Program-made: the position numbers and the translations under genes
The notes under the pieces: generated by a model
Seen by the model: only the letters and a program-made list of their open reading frames with translations
The model's database searches: none
What the model was told of the DNA's origin: nothing
DNA from: Erythrobacter sp. UBA1916
Lineage (GTDB): Bacteria; Pseudomonadota; Alphaproteobacteria; Sphingomonadales; Sphingomonadaceae
Reading direction: 5' to 3'
Assembly: GCA_002337385.1 (NCBI GenBank)
Contig: DDFY01000038.1
Span: 1-64,000, forward strand
DNA length: 64,000 nt
Shown: in pieces, positions 49,380 to 58,286 of the stretch
Position numbering within the stretch: position 1 is the first letter of the stretch
Layout of the letters: every line of letters starts with the position of its first letter

Positions 49380-50723
49380 TCAGGCCTGCGCGGGTTGGAG
49401 CAGGCGCCCGGCAAGCGAATTCGGCCCGGCCTGCACCAGTTCGACCTCGACCACATCACCCATCGCGCAATCGCCCTCGAAGAACACCGATTGCAGCCAC
49501 GGCGACTTGCCGAGCCATTGGCCCGGGTGTTTGCCCTTGCGCTCGATCAGCACCTTGCAGGTCTTGCCGACAGAGGCCTCGTTGAAGGCGAGCTGGTGAC
49601 GATTAAGCGCGGCCTGCAAGCGCTGGAGCCGCTCGTTCATCACTTCGGGGGCGATCTGGCCGTCCATGCTGGCGGCGGGCGTGCCGGGGCGGGGCGAATA
49701 CTTAAAGCTATAGGCTGCGGCGTATTTCACCGTGTCGACCAGCGCCAGGGTCTCTTCGAACTCGGCCTCGGTTTCGCCGGGAAAGCCGACGATGAAGTCG
49801 CCTGACAGGGCAATATCGGGCCGCACTTCGCGGAAGCGGTCGAGCAGCTTGAGATAGCTCTCGGCCGTGTGGCTGCGGTTCATCGCCTTGAGCACCCGGT
49901 CCGAGCCGGATTGCACCGGCAAGTGCAGGTAAGGCATCAGCTTCTCGACCTCGCCATGGGCGGCGATCAGCCCATCGGTCATGTCGTTGGGGTGGCTGGT
50001 GGTGTAGCGGATGCGCTGCAGGTCGGGCAGTTCGGCCAGCGCGCGGATCAGTCCGTCGAAGCCGACGGCGCGGCCCTTGTCGTCCTCGCCGCTCCAGGCA
50101 TTGACGTTCTGCCCAAGCAGCGTCAGCTCGCGTGCACCGGCTTCCACCAGTTTCTCCGCCTCAAGCAGCAAGTCCCTGTACGGGCGCGAAATTTCTGCTC
50201 CGCGCGTATAGGGAACCACGCAGTAGGTACAGAACTTGTCGCAGCCTTCCTGCACCGTGAGGAAAGCGCTGGCGGCCACCTTGCGGCGGGCGGGGAGCGC
50301 AGCAAACTTGGCGTCCTCGGGCATGTCGGTGTCGGTGCTGCGGCGCCCTGCGGCGGCGTCCTTCACCATGTCACCCAAGCGGTGATAGGCCTGCGGACCA
50401 ACCACCATGCCGACCGCCGGAGCGCGGGCCATGATCTCTTCGCCTTCGGCCTGCGCAACGCAGCCCGCGACGGCGATCATCGGCTTCTTGCCGGCCTCTT
50501 CGCCCGATTTCACGAGGCGGCCGATGTCCGAATAGACCTTTTCGGTGGCCTTCTCGCGGATATGGCAGGTGTTGAGCACGACGAGGTCAGCGTCTTCGCC
50601 CTCGGGTGCAGCCGTGATGCCTTGCGCTTCGAGCAGTTCGCCCATGCGCTCGCCATCGTAGACGTTCATCTGGCAGCCGAAGCTTTTGACCCGGTAGGTC
50701 TTGGGAGTGGTGGTCGGTTTCAT
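49380..50723 (-). CDS. miaB: tRNA-2-methylthio-N6-dimethylallyladenosine synthase
   Basis: 447 aa radical SAM methylthiotransferase acting on A37 of tRNA. It has an N-terminal UPF0004 domain with three Cys (FGCQMN, LNTCHIREKA and AGCVAQ), the radical SAM motif CDKFCTYC, and a C-terminal TRAM domain (GKTCKVLIERKGKHPGQW). It lies between plsC and phoH, a conserved alphaproteobacterial order. Confidence 0.96.
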   Translation of the reverse strand: MKPTTTPKTYRVKSFGCQMNVYDGERMGELLEAQGITAAPEGEDADLVVLNTCHIREKATEKVYSDIGRLVKSGEEAGKKPMIAVAGCVAQAEGEEIMARAPAVGMVVGPQAYHRLGDMVKDAAAGRRSTDTDMPEDAKFAALPARRKVAASAFLTVQEGCDKFCTYCVVPYTRGAEISRPYRDLLLEAEKLVEAGARELTLLGQNVNAWSGEDDKGRAVGFDGLIRALAELPDLQRIRYTTSHPNDMTDGLIAAHGEVEKLMPYLHLPVQSGSDRVLKAMNRSHTAESYLKLLDRFREVRPDIALSGDFIVGFPGETEAEFEETLALVDTVKYAAAYSFKYSPRPGTPAASMDGQIAPEVMNERLQRLQAALNRHQLAFNEASVGKTCKVLIERKGKHPGQWLGKSPWLQSVFFEGDCAMGDVVEVELVQAGPNSLAGRLLQPAQA

Positions 50724-50764
50724 GAGAAGGGGGCCGATACAGGAAAAACGCCGGAGGTGAAAGA

Positions 50765-51634
50765 TCAGGTCGGCGGGTCGTCGGGTGGAGGCTTGGGCTG
50801 GTAACGGATCGGTGCGACTTCGTGCGCAAAGTCACGCGGGGGCTTGCCCAGTGTGCGGACCAGCTCAGCCTCGATCATCTTGCGCGCTTTGGCCGCGATC
50901 AGCTTGCGGCTGCCCTTGCCATGGTCTTCAGGCGGGAAGGGATCGAGGAAGTGGAGGTCCACCCGGAACGAGCCAGGTCGGGCAAGTAACCGCAGCGCAT
51001 TGTTCACGCCCGTTTCCTCGCCAATCCAGCCGATTTCTTCGCCCATGGCGCCATAATCGATAAACACCGGCTGCACCAAAACGCCCGTCGGCGGCGGTTC
51101 GAGCATCTTCAGCATCGAGGTCTTGAACGGGAGCAGTGATTGCCCGTCGGTGGTGGTGCCTTCGGGGAAAATGGTGACGGACCAGTTGTCCATCAGCGCC
51201 TCGCGCACGGCGTTGATCTGGTCGGCCACGTCCATCCGCGCCTCGCGCTGGACGTAAACCGTGCGGTTGAGACCTGCCAGCCAGCCCACCACCGGGGCTT
51301 TTTGCAATTCGGCCTTGGCGACAAAGGCTGTGCCGCTCGCACCCGCCAGCGCGAGGATGTCGATCCACGACACATGGTTGGCAAGAAACACAACATCCCG
51401 CCGCAGCGCCGTGCCGCGCCGTTTCACCCGCGCGCCGCAGATCCGTGCGGCTAAGTAAAGGAACAGTTTGGGGAAGGGCGAACCATAGGCTGTGATTCGC
51501 CACAGATAATGCAGCGGTACGCAGACCAGCAGCGCCAGCAGCAGTCCCAAGACCCGCAGACCGATTCGCAGCCAGCCATGCGGCGAAATATGCGGCTTCG
51601 CACCCGCGGCGATGGCGGCGCGATCGGGCTTCAC
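50765..51634 (-). CDS. plsC: 1-acyl-sn-glycerol-3-phosphate acyltransferase
   Basis: About 289 aa from GTG 51634 (the open frame reaches 51775 but overlaps fur). An N-terminal helix (LRIGLRVLGLLLALLVCVPLHYLW), the catalytic NHVSWID (HX4D) near residue 95, and the substrate motif FPEGTTTDG near 160. It makes phosphatidic acid at the inner membrane. It begins 13 bp after the fur stop. Confidence 0.9.
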   Translation of the reverse strand: MKPDRAAIAAGAKPHISPHGWLRIGLRVLGLLLALLVCVPLHYLWRITAYGSPFPKLFLYLAARICGARVKRRGTALRRDVVFLANHVSWIDILALAGASGTAFVAKAELQKAPVVGWLAGLNRTVYVQREARMDVADQINAVREALMDNWSVTIFPEGTTTDGQSLLPFKTSMLKMLEPPPTGVLVQPVFIDYGAMGEEIGWIGEETGVNNALRLLARPGSFRVDLHFLDPFPPEDHGKGSRKLIAAKARKMIEAELVRTLGKPPRDFAHEVAPIRYQPKPPPDDPPT

Positions 51635-51647
51635 ACGCGCGCCGTCT

Positions 51648-52076
51648 CTAGGCCTTGTCTTCGCGGTCGATCCGCACGCCATACAGCTCCATGCGGTGAT
51701 CGACGAGGCGATAGCCCAGCTTCTCGGCGATCTGCTTCTGCAGCGCCTCCAGCTCGGGATCGACAAACTCGACAACCTTGCCCGTCTCCACGTCGATCAG
51801 GTGATCGTGGTGCGCTTCGGGCACGGGTTCGTAGCGCGAACGGCCATCGCCGAAGTCATGCCGATCGAGGATGCCTGCCTCTTCGAACAGGCGCACAGTG
51901 CGATAGACCGTGGCGATCGAGATCTTGGGATCGATGGCGGATGCGCGCGCGTGCAGCGCCTCGACATCGGGGTGATCGGAACTGTCCGACAGGACTTTTG
52001 CGATAACGCGGCGCTGATCAGTAATGCGAAGGCCGCGCTCGGCGCAGAGGGCTTCGAGATCGATGGTCTGGGGCAA
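51648..52076 (-). CDS. fur: Fur-family metal-dependent regulator
   Basis: 142 aa from TTG 52076; this start is preferred because AAGAGG lies ~6 nt upstream and PQTIDLEALCAERGLRIT is the usual N-terminus. The winged helix region is LRITDQRRVIAKVLSDSSDHPDVEALHARA and SIATVYRTVRLFEEAG. The metal region is EAHHDHLIDVETGKVVEF. The CxxC zinc site of classical Fur is missing, as in many alphaproteobacterial Fur/Mur proteins, which often sense iron or manganese. Irr is less likely. Confidence 0.9.
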   Translation of the reverse strand: MPQTIDLEALCAERGLRITDQRRVIAKVLSDSSDHPDVEALHARASAIDPKISIATVYRTVRLFEEAGILDRHDFGDGRSRYEPVPEAHHDHLIDVETGKVVEFVDPELEALQKQIAEKLGYRLVDHRMELYGVRIDREDKA

Positions 52077-52109
52077 GGGCGGCCTCTTTTCGGTAAGGCA
52101 GAAATGCAA

Positions 52110-52138
52110 ACGCCCCGGACCATAGGTGGCCGGGGCGT
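52110..52138 (-). terminator. Hairpin terminator between mucR and fur
   Basis: On the minus strand a 9-bp GC stem (ACGCCCCGG with CCGGGGCGT) is extended by CCA/TGG around a bulge. A T-rich but interrupted tract (TTTGCATTTCT) follows. It lies in the 100-bp gap after mucR, so it probably limits read-through into fur. Confidence 0.5.
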
Positions 52139-52176
52139 AGTGCTCAAGTATTTGCCGGAATTTGTCCGGAGCCAGA

Positions 52177-52623
52177 TCAGGACGTCGTCGCGGTGGCCTT
52201 GCGGCGGCCACGGCGCTGGCCCGGCTTGCGGCCGAGGCCGATCTTCTTGGCCAGTTCGCGACGGGTCGCAGCATAGTTCGGCGCGACCATCGGATAGTCG
52301 GCGGGAAGATTCCAACGCTCGCGATACTCTTCGGGAGTCATGTCGTAGGCGGTCTTCAGGTGCCGCTTGAGCATCTTCATCTTCTTGCCGTCTTCCAGGC
52401 AGATCAGATAGTCAGGCTTGATAGACGCGCGGATCGAAACGGCCGGTTCAGGCTTGGCTTCTTCGACGGTTTCATTGCCGAGCTTGGCAAGTGCGCCGTA
52501 AACGCTTTCGATTAGAACCGGAACGTCGCTCACTTCGACAGAGTTGTTTGCCACATGCGCCGTAACGATGTCGGCGGCAAGTGTGATGAGCATCTCGCGG
52601 TTTTCGTTAGTATTTGTATCCAT
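52177..52623 (-). CDS. mucR: MucR/Ros-family transcriptional regulator
   Basis: 148 aa. An N-terminal oligomerisation region (NREMLITLAADIVTAHVANN) and a C-terminal Ros/MucR finger: CLEDGKKMKMLKRHLKTAYDMTPEEYRERWNLP. The first finger Cys is present but the second is Asp (C-L-E-D rather than C-x2-C), with both downstream candidate His replaced or reduced to one. It may therefore use a zinc-free fold, as reported for some rhizobial homologues. It ends with a basic tail. MucR proteins act as H-NS-like global repressors. Confidence 0.92.
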   Translation of the reverse strand: MDTNTNENREMLITLAADIVTAHVANNSVEVSDVPVLIESVYGALAKLGNETVEEAKPEPAVSIRASIKPDYLICLEDGKKMKMLKRHLKTAYDMTPEEYRERWNLPADYPMVAPNYAATRRELAKKIGLGRKPGQRRGRRKATATTS

Positions 52624-52656
52624 AAATTCCTCGGTTCTGCGACCACGTGTACGCCT

Positions 52657-52684
52657 AATTTATTTTCTTTCCAGGCGAAGACAA
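52657..52684 (-). promoter_or_regulatory. Candidate promoter of mucR
   Basis: On the minus strand TTGTCT (52679-52684), a 16-bp spacer and TAAATT (52657-52662), about 34 bp before the mucR ATG, which has AGGA 5 nt upstream. The region is AT-rich, as expected for a promoter autoregulated by MucR. The match to consensus is moderate. Confidence 0.35.
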
Positions 52685-52769
52685 GGCCTATGTAGCAGTG
52701 AAAAGGAAATGACAAGTGGTGGCCAAGGTTCCCACCTGTCTTCGGAAGCGTTTACTTTATGATGAACGT

Positions 52770-53231
52770 TTATAGGTGCTTGGCAAAAGTCACGGCATCG
52801 ATCGGGCCGTCAGCGGCACCGCGATAGTAACCGGGGCGGCGGCCGATCTGTTCGAAGCCGAATTCTCGGTAGAGATGTTCGGCCGGATTGCCGTCGCGCA
52901 TTTCGAGAAACAGGTGCGCGGATCCGCGTGCACGCGCTTCGGCCATCGCCAGTTCCAGCAGGCGGCGGCCTACGCCCTTTCGGCGGTGCTCCGGCGACAC
53001 GGCGAGCAGCAGCAACTCCTCCTCGTCAGCGGCTTGTCGCAGCAAGGCAAAACCGGCGGCATCGCTGGCTTCGCGCAGAGGCTGGGAGGGGTCAGCGGCC
53101 ACCACCACGCAATGGGTGTTGGCCAGGATCAGCGCATCGGACACCTGCCGACGGTTCCACGCCTCGCCATAGGCCGGGTCGAAGGCGGCCTCCATCACAT
53201 GCATGATGGCGTCGAGCGAATCGACCATCAT
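52770..53231 (-). CDS. rimI: Ribosomal-protein-alanine N-acetyltransferase RimI-like
   Basis: 153 aa GNAT protein. The acetyl-CoA loop is HRRKGVGRRLLELAMAEA, preceded by ELLLLAVSPE, followed by EMRDGNPAEHLYREFGFEQIGRRPGYY, a RimI hallmark. It overlaps tsaB by ATGA. The tsaB-rimI pairing supports RimI over a generic GNAT. Confidence 0.9.
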   Translation of the reverse strand: MMVDSLDAIMHVMEAAFDPAYGEAWNRRQVSDALILANTHCVVVAADPSQPLREASDAAGFALLRQAADEEELLLLAVSPEHRRKGVGRRLLELAMAEARARGSAHLFLEMRDGNPAEHLYREFGFEQIGRRPGYYRGAADGPIDAVTFAKHL

Positions 53232-53851
53232 GCCCGGGCCTGCGGCAGACGGGCATCGGGTGCGCGGCCATAGACCGGGGCAAGCGCGGTGGTGAAATGG
53301 CTCTCGTCCAGCAGATGGGCGGCGCGCGCGTCGGGCAGCATGTCGAGCGCGAGGCGGCCATCGCCGAGCTGCTCGGCAAGCGCGTCTGCGCGGTTGCCGG
53401 CAATAGTGGCGTGGCGGCAGGCCGCGGCGGCATCGGCGGGGGGCAGCGAGCGGACATTGTCCTGAACCTCGGCTCCGCTGGCGAAGTTCTGCACGAAGTA
53501 TTCCCCGTGGCCGCCATTCATGCACACGGTAACGGGAGTGTCTGGCAACTTGGCGTCGGCCATAGCGGCGACCAGCGTCAGCGTCGGATAGCCGAGCACT
53601 TGTGCCTGCCAGGCGAGCCCAAGTGCGCGGGCGGCGGCAAGCCCTATACGCACGCCGGTGAAGCTGCCGGGGCCAAGTGAGACGAGAATGCGTTCGGCAC
53701 GGCCCTTGTCAGGCAGTTCCGCGATCATCGGCACCAGCCGCTCAGCATGGCCGCGCCCGATTGTGTCGAAACGGCCGTCGACCAGCTTCGTCTCATCGAA
53801 CAGGGCAACCGAACAGGCTTCGGTCGCGCAGTCTATCGCCAGAGTAATCAT
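53228..53851 (-). CDS. tsaB: tRNA t6A synthesis protein TsaB
   Basis: 207 aa. An inactive-protease ASKHA fold with LAIDCATEACSVAL at the start and VSLGPGSFTGVRIGLAAARAL, a segment conserved in TsaB. It acts with TsaD, TsaC and TsaE to make threonylcarbamoyladenosine at A37 of tRNA. It lies between the nitroreductase and rimI. Confidence 0.94.
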   Translation of the reverse strand: MITLAIDCATEACSVALFDETKLVDGRFDTIGRGHAERLVPMIAELPDKGRAERILVSLGPGSFTGVRIGLAAARALGLAWQAQVLGYPTLTLVAAMADAKLPDTPVTVCMNGGHGEYFVQNFASGAEVQDNVRSLPPADAAAACRHATIAGNRADALAEQLGDGRLALDMLPDARAAHLLDESHFTTALAPVYGRAPDARLPQARA

Positions 53852-53867
53852 CCGCTCTTCTTACGGA

Positions 53868-54470
53868 TTACAGCAGACGATTGAAGTCCTCGAATGCAGG
53901 GCGAGGGGCCCGGGGGAACACTTTTTCACGATCGCCATAGCCAACCGAGCAGATGAAGTTGCTCTTCCAGGCCGGATCATTCGCGAAGAAGTCGGCATCG
54001 ACGGCAGCGTTATCGAACCCCGACATCGGCCCGCAATCGAGCCCCAGCGCGCGTGCTGCCATGATGAAGTAGCCGCCCTGCAAGGTGCCGTTGCGGAAGG
54101 CGGAGACTTTGCGCATCTCGCGCTTTTCCTCGCCGTCGAACGCGGCCTTGGCGTTTTCCATGTGCGGGGCAAAGCGCGGCAGGTGCTCGTGGAACTCCTC
54201 GTCCATGGCAATGATTGCGCAGACCGGGGCCTGCTTGATCTTCTCGACGTTGCCCTCCGCAGCGTGGCTGGCGAGGCGTGCCTTGGCCTCGTCTGATTTG
54301 CACCAGACGATCCGCGCGGGAAGCTGGTTCATCGAAGTAGGCGCCATCTTCATAAGGTCCCAGATAGCGGCCATCTGGCTATCGGTGACTTCGCGATCAT
54401 CGAACCACTGGTAAGTGCGCGCCTCGCGGAAAAGCTGGTCGAGCGCGGCATCGGGCAGAGGGCTATGCAT
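53868..54470 (-). CDS. Nitroreductase-family protein, RutE-like
   Basis: 200 aa flavoprotein of the malonic-semialdehyde-reductase (RutE/HadB) subgroup. It has REARTYQWFDDREVTDSQM at the N-terminus, APTSMNQLPARIVW (FMN-binding), and GYFIMAARALGLDCGPMSGFDNAAVDADF. It is most likely an FMN-dependent NAD(P)H reductase. The true substrate is unknown, as no other rut genes are present. Its start overlaps the nifU stop by one base. Confidence 0.88.
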   Translation of the reverse strand: MHSPLPDAALDQLFREARTYQWFDDREVTDSQMAAIWDLMKMAPTSMNQLPARIVWCKSDEAKARLASHAAEGNVEKIKQAPVCAIIAMDEEFHEHLPRFAPHMENAKAAFDGEEKREMRKVSAFRNGTLQGGYFIMAARALGLDCGPMSGFDNAAVDADFFANDPAWKSNFICSVGYGDREKVFPRAPRPAFEDFNRLL

Positions 54471-55051
54471 CAGGCGGCCCTCACTTCGGTGACTTCGGGT
54501 ACGTAGTGCTTGAGCAGCCCTTCGATCCCGTGCTTGAGCGTGGCGGTGGAGCTGGGGCAGCCCGAGCAGGCCCCCTGCATCTGCAGATAGACCACGCCGC
54601 TGCGGAAGCCGCGATAGCGGATATCGCCGCCGTCGCCTGCCACGGCGGGGCGCACGCGGGTCTCGATCAGTTCCTTGATCTGGGCGACCACGTCTTCGGT
54701 GCCCTCATCATCGCCGAGCATTTCCGCCTCGTCCTCGGCCGGAACGGAGAAGCCACTGGCATCGCCGCCGGTAAACAGCGGGGCCTCGCTCACGAAGTGG
54801 TCAAGCAGCACGGCGACCACCTGCGGCTTCAGCGCCGACCAGTCCGCGCCCGGTGCGGCGGTGACCGAAACGAAGTCCGATCCGAAGAACACGCCCGTTA
54901 CTTCGCCCGAATCGAACAGCGCCTCTGCCAGAGGAGATGCTTCGGCATCCTCGGGGCTGGCGAAGTCGCGCGTTCCGGAGGGCATCACCGCGCGTCCGGG
55001 CAGGAACTTGAGCGTGGCGGGGTTGGGCGTGGTTTCGGTCTCGATGAACAT
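54470..55051 (-). CDS. NifU-family Fe-S scaffold protein
   Basis: 193 aa. An N-terminal Nfu_N domain (MFIETETTPNPATLKFLPG) is followed by a C-terminal NifU-like domain with CSGC in MQGACSGCPSSTATLKHGIE. It carries or delivers Fe-S clusters to client proteins such as MoaA, MiaB or MutY. It is the first gene of the minus-strand run to corC. Divergent from the M16 peptidase with ~100 bp between. Confidence 0.92.
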   Translation of the reverse strand: MFIETETTPNPATLKFLPGRAVMPSGTRDFASPEDAEASPLAEALFDSGEVTGVFFGSDFVSVTAAPGADWSALKPQVVAVLLDHFVSEAPLFTGGDASGFSVPAEDEAEMLGDDEGTEDVVAQIKELIETRVRPAVAGDGGDIRYRGFRSGVVYLQMQGACSGCPSSTATLKHGIEGLLKHYVPEVTEVRAA

Positions 55052-55151
55052 GGGCAGGATGTAGGGGCAGGGCCGGGCGGCGGCAAGGGAGGGCCCGGAG
55101 TAAGTATTGCATTCACTGTCCCTTCATAAGTTTGTCCGTTAGGTGCAGCCC

Positions 55152-58100
55152 ATGAGCATTCTCTTGCGCTGCGTTCGCGCTCTCGCCCCGTTTGCCCTTG
55201 TTGCTCCGCTGGTCGCTCCCGTTGCGGCGCAGGCACAAAGCGGCGCCACTTGCACGATTCACGCGATTCCTGGCGAGGATGTGCCGAAATATGCGCGGCC
55301 CGACGATCCGTGGATCTTCCGCGGCACCGATATTCCCATCGATGACGAATGGCTGATGGGCGAACTGCCCAACGGCGTACGCTATGCCGTGCGCGAAAAC
55401 GGCGTGCCGCCATGCCAGGCCAGCTTCCGCATCGCCATCGATGCAGGTTCGCTCAACGAGACCGACAGTGAGCGCGGCTTTGCCCACCTGCTCGAGCACA
55501 TGACCTTCCGCCAGTCGCGCGATTTCGCTTCGGGTGAGGCGATCCCCTATTTCCAGCGGCTGGGCGCGAGCCTTGGGGCTGACACCAACGCCTCCACCGG
55601 CCCCACGCAGACGGTCTACAAGCTTGACCTGCCCAATGCCGACCGGACCAAGCTGTTTGACAGCGTGCGTCTGTTTGCCGGCATGATCGAGGCGCCCACG
55701 CTCAGCAGCGACAACCTTGCCGCCGACCTGCCGATCGTGCTCGCCGAGATGCGCGATGGTGCGGGGGCCAACCGCCGCATCGGCGAGGCTTCGCAGAGCA
55801 CCTTCTTTGCCGGGCAGCGGATGGCCGACCGCAACCCGATCGGCACCATCGAGACCTTGCAGGCCGCAACGCAGGAAAGCGTGCGCGCCTTTCACCAGCG
55901 CTGGTATCGCCCTGAAAATGCCGTCGTCGTGCTCGTGGCCGATGCCGATCCGCAGGTGCTGGCCGCGCTGATCGAGCGCGAGTTCAGCGACTGGCAGGTT
56001 CCCGGAGAGCCGACCGAAGCTCCTGACTTCGGCGATCCCGTAGCGCCAGCCGATGCTTTGGCCGGGGCTGACGGCGTGCCCGTGGGCGAGACGGCCGTGA
56101 TCGTCGAGCCGGGGCAGGCGCGGGCTATCAACTATGCGATCATGCGCCCCTGGGTGCAGGTGACCGACAACATCGAATACAACCGCGGCGTGCTGCTCAA
56201 CCAACTGGCGGCGGGCATCGTCAACCGTCGGCTGGAAAACCGTGCGCGCGCTGGTGGTCATTACCTTTACGCGCAGGTTTCGCGGCAGAAGGTCGCGCGC
56301 TCGGTCGACGGCACCTATGTCTCGCTCGCCCCGCTCGATGAGGATTGGGAGGCCGCACTGGCCGACGTGCGCAGCGTGATCGCCGACGCACTGGCCGAAC
56401 CGCCGAGCCAGGCCGAGATCGACCGTGTGGTCGCCGATTTCGATATTTCCTTCGTCAATGGCGTGGAGCAGGCGCGCATTCAGGCAGGCAGCCAGCTCGC
56501 CGATACGCTGGTGGGCGCGGTCGAGATCCGCGAGGCCGTTGCCTCGCCGCAGACCTTCCTCGACGTGTTCCGCTCGATGAAGGACCGCTTCACGCCCGAT
56601 CAGCTGCTTCAGGCCACTCGCAGCCTGTTTGAAGGCGATGTGGTGCGCGCAATCATGCTTACCCCGCAGGAGGGCGAGGCCACACCCGAGCAGCTGCGCG
56701 AGGCACTTGCTGCGCCGGTCGAGGCGAGCGACGTGGCGCGCGACGATGGCTCGACCATCGACTTTGCCGATCTGCCCGCCATCGGTGAACCTGCACCGCC
56801 GACCCAGCGCGCGCAGCTTGGCGTGTTCGACACCGAGGCAATCAAGTTCGCCAACGGCGTGCGTGCGATGCTCTATTCGCGCGATAACGAGCCGGGCCGG
56901 GTCACGGTGCGGGTGCGTTTCGGCGCTGGTTGGCGCGGGTTCGCGGACGACGAGGCCGCCTATGCCCAGCTTGGCCAGATGGCGCTGATCAATTCGGGCA
57001 TCGGCCCGCTTGGTCAGAACGATCTCGATAAGCTCGCCTCTGGCCGCAAGCTGGGCTTCCAGTTCCGGATCGAGGATGGCACCTTCGTGTTCGAGGGGGC
57101 GACCCGGCAGGAAGACCTGGCCGACCAGCTCTATCTGTTCGCCGCCAAGCTCGCCATGCCGAGCTGGGACGAGGCTCCGCTAACCCGCGCTAAGGCCAGC
57201 GCCCGGCTTGCCTATGACAGCTATGGTGCTGATCCCTCCGGCGTGCTCAACCGCGATCTCGACTGGTTGCTGCGCGACCGTGACCCGCGCTTCGCCACCG
57301 CCGACCCGGACGACATCGCGGCTGTCACGCCCGAGCAGTTCCGCGCCGTGTGGGAACGTCTGCTGGCGCAGGGACCGATCGAGGTTGACGTGTTCGGAGA
57401 TGTCGACCGCGAGGCGACCATCGCCGCACTGTCGCGCACCTTTGGCGCGCTGGCACCGCGTTCGCCGTTGCCGCCCGAGGTTGTCAGCCGTTCGGTCAGC
57501 TTCCCTGCCGCCAACGCCGAGCCTCTGGTGCTGACCCACAATGGCGATGCCGATCAGGCCGCAGCCGTGATTGCCTGGCCCACCGGCGGCGGCTCGGCGG
57601 GGCTGAGCGAAAGCCGCAAGCTTGATCTGCTGGGCCGGATCTATTCGATCCGCCTGCTCGACAATCTGCGCGAGCGGATGGGCGCTGCCTATTCGCCGAT
57701 CGTCAACTCGACCTGGCCCAAGGACGTCGACACCGGCGGCATGATCTTCGCACTGGTGCAGATCGAGCCTTCGCAGGTGCCGGGCTTCTTCGAGGAAGCC
57801 GAGGCTATTGCGCGCGATCTCGCCACCAACGGCCCGACCGCCGACGAGCTGGAGCGCGTGGTGGAGCCGGTGAAGCAATATATCAGCCGGGCCCAGACCG
57901 GGCATACCTTCTGGCTCAACCAGCTTGAGGGCGCGACTTTCGACCCGCAACGGCTGCTGGCGCTCAACACGTTGTGGAGCGACTATGCCGAAGCAACGCC
58001 CGAGGAAATCCGCGCGCTGGCGGAGCAGTATCTGGTCGGCCACGGCGGCTTCAAGGTGGCGATTATGCCCTCCAGCGATGCTGGGGTGGCGGGCCGATAA
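55152..58100 (+). CDS. M16-family (pitrilysin-like) zinc metallopeptidase, exported
   Basis: About 982 aa. The Sec signal (MSILLRCVRALAPFALVAPLVAPVAAQAQ) indicates a periplasmic protein. The inverted zinc motif HLLEH (HxxEH, residues ~112-116) is in FAHLLEHMTF, and the third ligand Glu is in VLAEMRDG. Two homologous halves of ~450 residues form the typical clamshell; the second half lacks the motif. ATG 55152 is chosen (GTG 55143 also fits). Substrate unknown; probably envelope peptide turnover. Confidence 0.92.
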   Translation: MSILLRCVRALAPFALVAPLVAPVAAQAQSGATCTIHAIPGEDVPKYARPDDPWIFRGTDIPIDDEWLMGELPNGVRYAVRENGVPPCQASFRIAIDAGSLNETDSERGFAHLLEHMTFRQSRDFASGEAIPYFQRLGASLGADTNASTGPTQTVYKLDLPNADRTKLFDSVRLFAGMIEAPTLSSDNLAADLPIVLAEMRDGAGANRRIGEASQSTFFAGQRMADRNPIGTIETLQAATQESVRAFHQRWYRPENAVVVLVADADPQVLAALIEREFSDWQVPGEPTEAPDFGDPVAPADALAGADGVPVGETAVIVEPGQARAINYAIMRPWVQVTDNIEYNRGVLLNQLAAGIVNRRLENRARAGGHYLYAQVSRQKVARSVDGTYVSLAPLDEDWEAALADVRSVIADALAEPPSQAEIDRVVADFDISFVNGVEQARIQAGSQLADTLVGAVEIREAVASPQTFLDVFRSMKDRFTPDQLLQATRSLFEGDVVRAIMLTPQEGEATPEQLREALAAPVEASDVARDDGSTIDFADLPAIGEPAPPTQRAQLGVFDTEAIKFANGVRAMLYSRDNEPGRVTVRVRFGAGWRGFADDEAAYAQLGQMALINSGIGPLGQNDLDKLASGRKLGFQFRIEDGTFVFEGATRQEDLADQLYLFAAKLAMPSWDEAPLTRAKASARLAYDSYGADPSGVLNRDLDWLLRDRDPRFATADPDDIAAVTPEQFRAVWERLLAQGPIEVDVFGDVDREATIAALSRTFGALAPRSPLPPEVVSRSVSFPAANAEPLVLTHNGDADQAAAVIAWPTGGGSAGLSESRKLDLLGRIYSIRLLDNLRERMGAAYSPIVNSTWPKDVDTGGMIFALVQIEPSQVPGFFEEAEAIARDLATNGPTADELERVVEPVKQYISRAQTGHTFWLNQLEGATFDPQRLLALNTLWSDYAEATPEEIRALAEQYLVGHGGFKVAIMPSSDAGVAGR

Positions 58101-58286
58101 GGGCAGGGGGCAAACGAGCGAGCCGCTTACAGTCATCGGATAAATGCCGCGCCAGCCGCGCGTGGTATCGCAAGTAACCTTTGCCACCGGGCTTTCGCGA
58201 GCCTATGTTGGGCCCTTCCTCGCACAATTTGTTTGAATTGTTGGCGCATTTGCCGGGCGCGAGGACGGCATTGGCAGGAAAGACAC

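Noticed and set aside
53868..54470. Assigning the nitroreductase to the Rut pyrimidine pathway
   Set aside because: The fold matches the RutE subgroup, but no rutA, B, C, D, F or G gene is near and the locus is a tRNA/Fe-S housekeeping run.
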